Shown here in pieces: positions 11,633 through 13,748 of a stretch of 13,748 nucleotides of DNA. The stretch lies in NCBI GenBank assembly GCA_937884975.1, contig CAKZZS010000035.1:1-13748 (forward strand), read 5' to 3'. The notes below the pieces were generated by a model, which saw only the letters and a program-made list of their open reading frames with translations, was not told the origin of the DNA and did not search any database. Both the position numbers and the translations under genes were made by a program. The stretch is from an uncultured Clostridia bacterium. GTDB taxonomy: Bacteria; Bacillota; Clostridia; Oscillospirales; Acutalibacteraceae. Numbering within the stretch: position 1 is the stretch's first letter; each line of letters opens with the position of its first letter.

Positions 11633-12679
11633 ATGAACGGTCTCTTTAAGAAGGCGTCTGATTTTTCTTTTTTTAAGCTTACGGCAGTTTTCCTTACGGC
11701 GATTTCCGTTCTGCTTTTACTTTCTTCCTGTAAAAGCGAGGTTAAAACAACGTATGAGCTTATAAGTAATGACGAGCCTGACAACGCGCTTCTTCTTATC
11801 GTGAACAGCCCCAAGGAGGAAGTAATCTCAAAGGTTGAAATAAATAAAAGCGTCACCCTTACCGATGACGGCGAAAGATTTCTTGTAATTCCCAAATACA
11901 AAAACTCGGTTCTTGAAATTTTTAAGGGCAGAAAAGGCGTTGCAGGGAGCTTTATTGAAGACGAAAGAGTTTATTTCAACGAGGCGGTTCCGGAAAACTT
12001 TGTGCTTGACGTAAACGCTGTGCGCTCCGATGACAAGCCTGAATTCGAGCTTGTTGTACGCACAAGGGACAGATATGCGAAATATATTCTAAAGGTTGCT
12101 GCTAACGGCGAGGGTCAGGAGAGCTTTGAATACGTAATTGCCGATAACGTGGATTATTCGAAGGAAACGCAGTTTACTGCGGATGAAATTGCTTTTCTGA
12201 CATTCAGGGACGGCTCGTATCTCAAGCGTATTTACGGTCAGCCGACTAATGAGGTCACCTTTGAAAGAAGCAACGGTTCTACTGCGACAAGACTTTTCTT
12301 TGACAACACTGTTTTTGAAATAAGCAATATTGACAGCCGTATTTATCACGCAATTATGCTTGACAACAAGCTGACTCATTTAAGAGGAATTAAAATCGGA
12401 GACAGCCTTCCTATGGTGCTTGTCAATTTCCCGAACGAGAATGACGGATACACCGCCGTTTATAAGGGTAACGATGCCGAAGGCGCCATGGGTAAAAAGG
12501 AGGGCGCAAGCTATACATATCAGCTGCTTTACGGCGTTTTCGGAGTCGGAAAGTACGCCTATATCAAGTATGACGCGCGCGAGGTTGTCACAGAGGTAAT
12601 TTATGTTGACAACGGCTGTTCCGTTGTTTTCAGCTTTAAAAACAACAGGGTTCTGAGTATTGAATACAGATTTGAATAA
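11633..12679 (+). CDS. Lipoprotein of unknown function
   Basis: A 348-residue protein. The N-terminal 32 residues are a lipoprotein signal peptide: hydrophobic core about 18-30, lipobox LSSC with the acylated Cys33, so the mature protein is held on the outer face of the membrane. The rest is soluble and beta-rich. It falls into at least two parts: about 34-180 (TYELISNDEPDNALLLIVNS then strands ending YILKVAANG) and about 185-348. The second contains LRGIKIGDSLPMVLVNFP, which resembles the G-I-K-x-G-D-S element of small periplasmic repeat folds, and a C-terminal VVFSFKNNRVLSIEYRF strand pair. I recognise no named family. AGAGGTGA at 11621-11628 selects the ATG at 11633 over the in-frame TTG at 11603. 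It has its own promoter and terminator. Confidence 0.85.
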   Translation: MNGLFKKASDFSFFKLTAVFLTAISVLLLLSSCKSEVKTTYELISNDEPDNALLLIVNSPKEEVISKVEINKSVTLTDDGERFLVIPKYKNSVLEIFKGRKGVAGSFIEDERVYFNEAVPENFVLDVNAVRSDDKPEFELVVRTRDRYAKYILKVAANGEGQESFEYVIADNVDYSKETQFTADEIAFLTFRDGSYLKRIYGQPTNEVTFERSNGSTATRLFFDNTVFEISNIDSRIYHAIMLDNKLTHLRGIKIGDSLPMVLVNFPNENDGYTAVYKGNDAEGAMGKKEGASYTYQLLYGVFGVGKYAYIKYDAREVVTEVIYVDNGCSVVFSFKNNRVLSIEYRFE

Positions 12680-12689
12680 TTTTCCTTTT

Positions 12690-12726
12690 ACGCGCCGACT
12701 CTTTTTAGCGGAGTCGGCGTGTTTTT
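12690..12726 (+). terminator. Rho-independent terminator of the lipoprotein gene
   Basis: A 12-base-pair stem (12690-12701 with 12711-12722, one G-U pair), nine-base loop, followed by a run of T (12722-12726). It starts 10 bases past the stop codon. Confidence 0.85.
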
Positions 12727-12740
12727 AATTTTAAACAAAG

Positions 12741-12753
12741 TGTAAATTTTACA
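12741..12753. repeat. Palindrome TGTAAA-T-TTTACA upstream of the ABC transporter operon
   Basis: A perfect odd palindrome with six-base arms, directly followed by TATAAT (12754-12759). Its place between a possible -35 (12731-12736, weak) and a -10 would suit a repressor or response-regulator site controlling the transporter operon. Confidence 0.4.
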
Positions 12754-12770
12754 TATAATTTAAAAAACTA

Positions 12771-12799
12771 TAGAAAAATAAGAGTATATATGATATAAT
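12771..12799 (+). promoter_or_regulatory. Candidate extended -10 promoter of the ABC transporter operon
   Basis: TGATATAAT at 12791-12799 is a perfect TATAAT with the TGn extension; 17 bases upstream is TAGAAA (12771-12776), four of six -35 positions. The leader that follows holds a hairpin CGTTA/TAACG (12811-12815 with 12821-12825), then the AAAGGA ribosome site (12844-12849). The rest of 12727-12861 is very AT-rich with no gene. Confidence 0.5.
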
Positions 12800-12861
12800 A
12801 ACATTTAATGCGTTATCTTTTAACGAAATGACTATTATTTTTTAAAAGGAAGTTTGAAGAA

Positions 12862-13563
12862 ATGTCTTTCATTGAGCTTAAAAATGTCGAAAAAACCTAC
12901 CGTATGGGCGAGGTCATAATAAAGGCAGCCAACGGTATGAATTTTACAATTGAAAAAGGTGAGTTTGTTGTAATAGTCGGTCCCAGCGGAGCAGGTAAGA
13001 CGACTGTTCTTAATATTCTCGGCGGTATGGATACCGCAACAAGCGGCACTATAAACGTTGACGGAAAAAACGTTGCCGAGTATAACGAAAAGCAGTTGAC
13101 CCAGTACAGACGAGACGACGTCGGCTTTGTTTTTCAGTTTTATAACCTTGTGCCGAATCTTACTGCAAAGGAAAATGTTGAGCTTGCCTTGCAGATTTCA
13201 AAAAATCCTTTAAGCGCGGACGCGGTAATCGAAGAGGTCGGTCTTTCCGACAGGAAAAATAATTTCCCCTCACAGCTTTCGGGCGGCGAGCAGCAGCGTG
13301 TTTCAATAGCAAGAGCGCTTGCGAAAAACCCGAAGCTTCTTCTTTGCGACGAGCCTACGGGCGCGCTCGACTACGTTACGGGCAAACAGATATTAAAGCT
13401 TTTACAGGATATGTGCCGCCAGAAGGGCATGACCGTTATTGTTATCACCCATAACTCCGCAATCGCTCCCATGGCTGACAGGGTTATAAAGATTAAAAAC
13501 GGCCACGTCAGTAAAATCATTGAAAACAGCACGCCTGTTTCCGTTGAACAAATTGAATGGTAA
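12862..13563 (+). CDS. ABC transporter ATPase, MacB/LolD/SalX type
   Basis: A 233-residue nucleotide-binding subunit. Walker A GPSGAGKTT at 40-48, Q-loop VFQFYNLVPNLT at 90-101, signature LSGGEQQRVSIARAL at 139-153, Walker B LLLCDEPTGALD at 159-170, H-loop His197. The LVPNLT segment and DEPTGALD are typical of the MacB family, whose members pair with FtsX-like permeases and often act in antimicrobial peptide resistance, lipoprotein extraction or peptide sensing, by mechanotransmission rather than classic transport. AAAGGA lies 12 bases before the ATG, a little far. The stop is 28 bases before the permease start, so they form one operon. No two-component system is visible beside it in the window. 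Substrate unknown. Confidence 0.9.
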   Translation: MSFIELKNVEKTYRMGEVIIKAANGMNFTIEKGEFVVIVGPSGAGKTTVLNILGGMDTATSGTINVDGKNVAEYNEKQLTQYRRDDVGFVFQFYNLVPNLTAKENVELALQISKNPLSADAVIEEVGLSDRKNNFPSQLSGGEQQRVSIARALAKNPKLLLCDEPTGALDYVTGKQILKLLQDMCRQKGMTVIVITHNSAIAPMADRVIKIKNGHVSKIIENSTPVSVEQIEW

Positions 13564-13591
13564 AGACTGAAATTGGTAGGAGTTAACGGTA

Positions 13592-13748
13592 ATGACTAAA
13601 AGTGCACGCAGAGATTTTTTCAGGTCCGTTCAGGGCAGTCTGGGAAGATTTCTTTCAATTCTTATAATTAGCTTTCTGGGCGTCCTTATTTTTGCCGGCG
13701 TAGGTTCGGCAGGTCCCGATATGCAGCTTACTGCCGACAGGACGTTTG
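13592..13748 (+). CDS. FtsX-like ABC permease, N-terminal part, cut by the window edge
   Basis: Only 52 complete codons are present, beginning MTKSARRDFFRSVQGSLGRF. A basic amphipathic start (RRDFFRSVQGSLGRFLSI) leads into a membrane helix at about residues 21-40 (LSILIISFLGVLIFAGVGSA). This start matches the large (often 800-1100-residue) clostridial FtsX-like permeases that accompany MacB-type ATPases. AGGAG at 13578-13582, nine bases from the ATG, supports the start. Most of the protein lies off the right edge. Confidence 0.8.
   Translation, partial: MTKSARRDFFRSVQGSLGRFLSILIISFLGVLIFAGVGSAGPDMQLTADRTF

Noticed and set aside
1..13748. CRISPR arrays, insertion sequences, prophage genes, tRNA genes or a defence system
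   Set aside because: No spaced direct repeats, transposase or integrase motifs, cloverleaf pattern or defence-gene signatures were seen; the only tandem array encodes protein repeats.

Overview
The window looks like chromosomal DNA from a spore-forming, low-to-moderate GC member of the Clostridia (Firmicutes), probably a gut Oscillospirales/Ruminococcaceae-type organism. Reasons: strong GGAGG ribosome sites throughout, five sporulation or germination genes (sleB, spoVAE, gpr, spoIIP and an alpha/beta-type SASP gene), a Gram-positive surface protein, and an rRNA-type leader whose reverse-strand CTTGAAAATTAAACAAC box is typical of clostridial rRNA operons. The placement below class is inference from sequence style.

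Left part (1-3650). Positions 1-230, read on the minus strand, hold two strong tandem promoters and an rRNA-leader-like box pointing off the left edge, so a ribosomal RNA operon probably starts just outside the window. On the plus strand sleB (spore cortex lysis) follows, then an intergenic repeat and a bidirectional terminator. It is convergent with a 763-residue secreted surface protein with BspA-type leucine-rich repeats and a C-terminal block of 25-residue wall-binding repeats.

Centre (3660-7890), all minus strand in the order fumC, an unknown papain-like-fold candidate, ABC-2 permease, ABC ATPase. Fumarase and the unknown gene are joined stop-to-start (TAAATG). The permease/ATPase pair is a Wzm/Wzt (TagG/TagH)-type polysaccharide or teichoic acid exporter with its own candidate promoter.

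Right part (7890-13748). A lone spoVAE is convergent with a 59-residue membrane protein carrying a CxCC motif. Then rpsT is divergent from a sporulation cluster on the plus strand: gpr (SASP protease), spoIIP (engulfment hydrolase), a second 59-residue membrane protein overlapping spoIIP by ATGA, and an alpha/beta SASP gene. The SASP is the substrate of the GPR encoded about 1.5 kb upstream. After a strong terminator come an unclassified 348-residue lipoprotein and the start of an ABC transporter operon (MacB-type ATPase plus an FtsX-like permease cut by the right edge).

The spore genes span the spore cycle: SpoIIP acts in engulfment, SpoVAE in the dipicolinate channel, SASP in DNA protection, and GPR and SleB in germination. 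Both sleB and spoVAE have an upstream CATATTTA element with a sigma-G-like -35 at the same 17-base spacing. No obviously new multi-gene system is visible. The best undescribed candidates are the two 59-residue membrane proteins, the fumarase-coupled papain-like protein and the lipoprotein.
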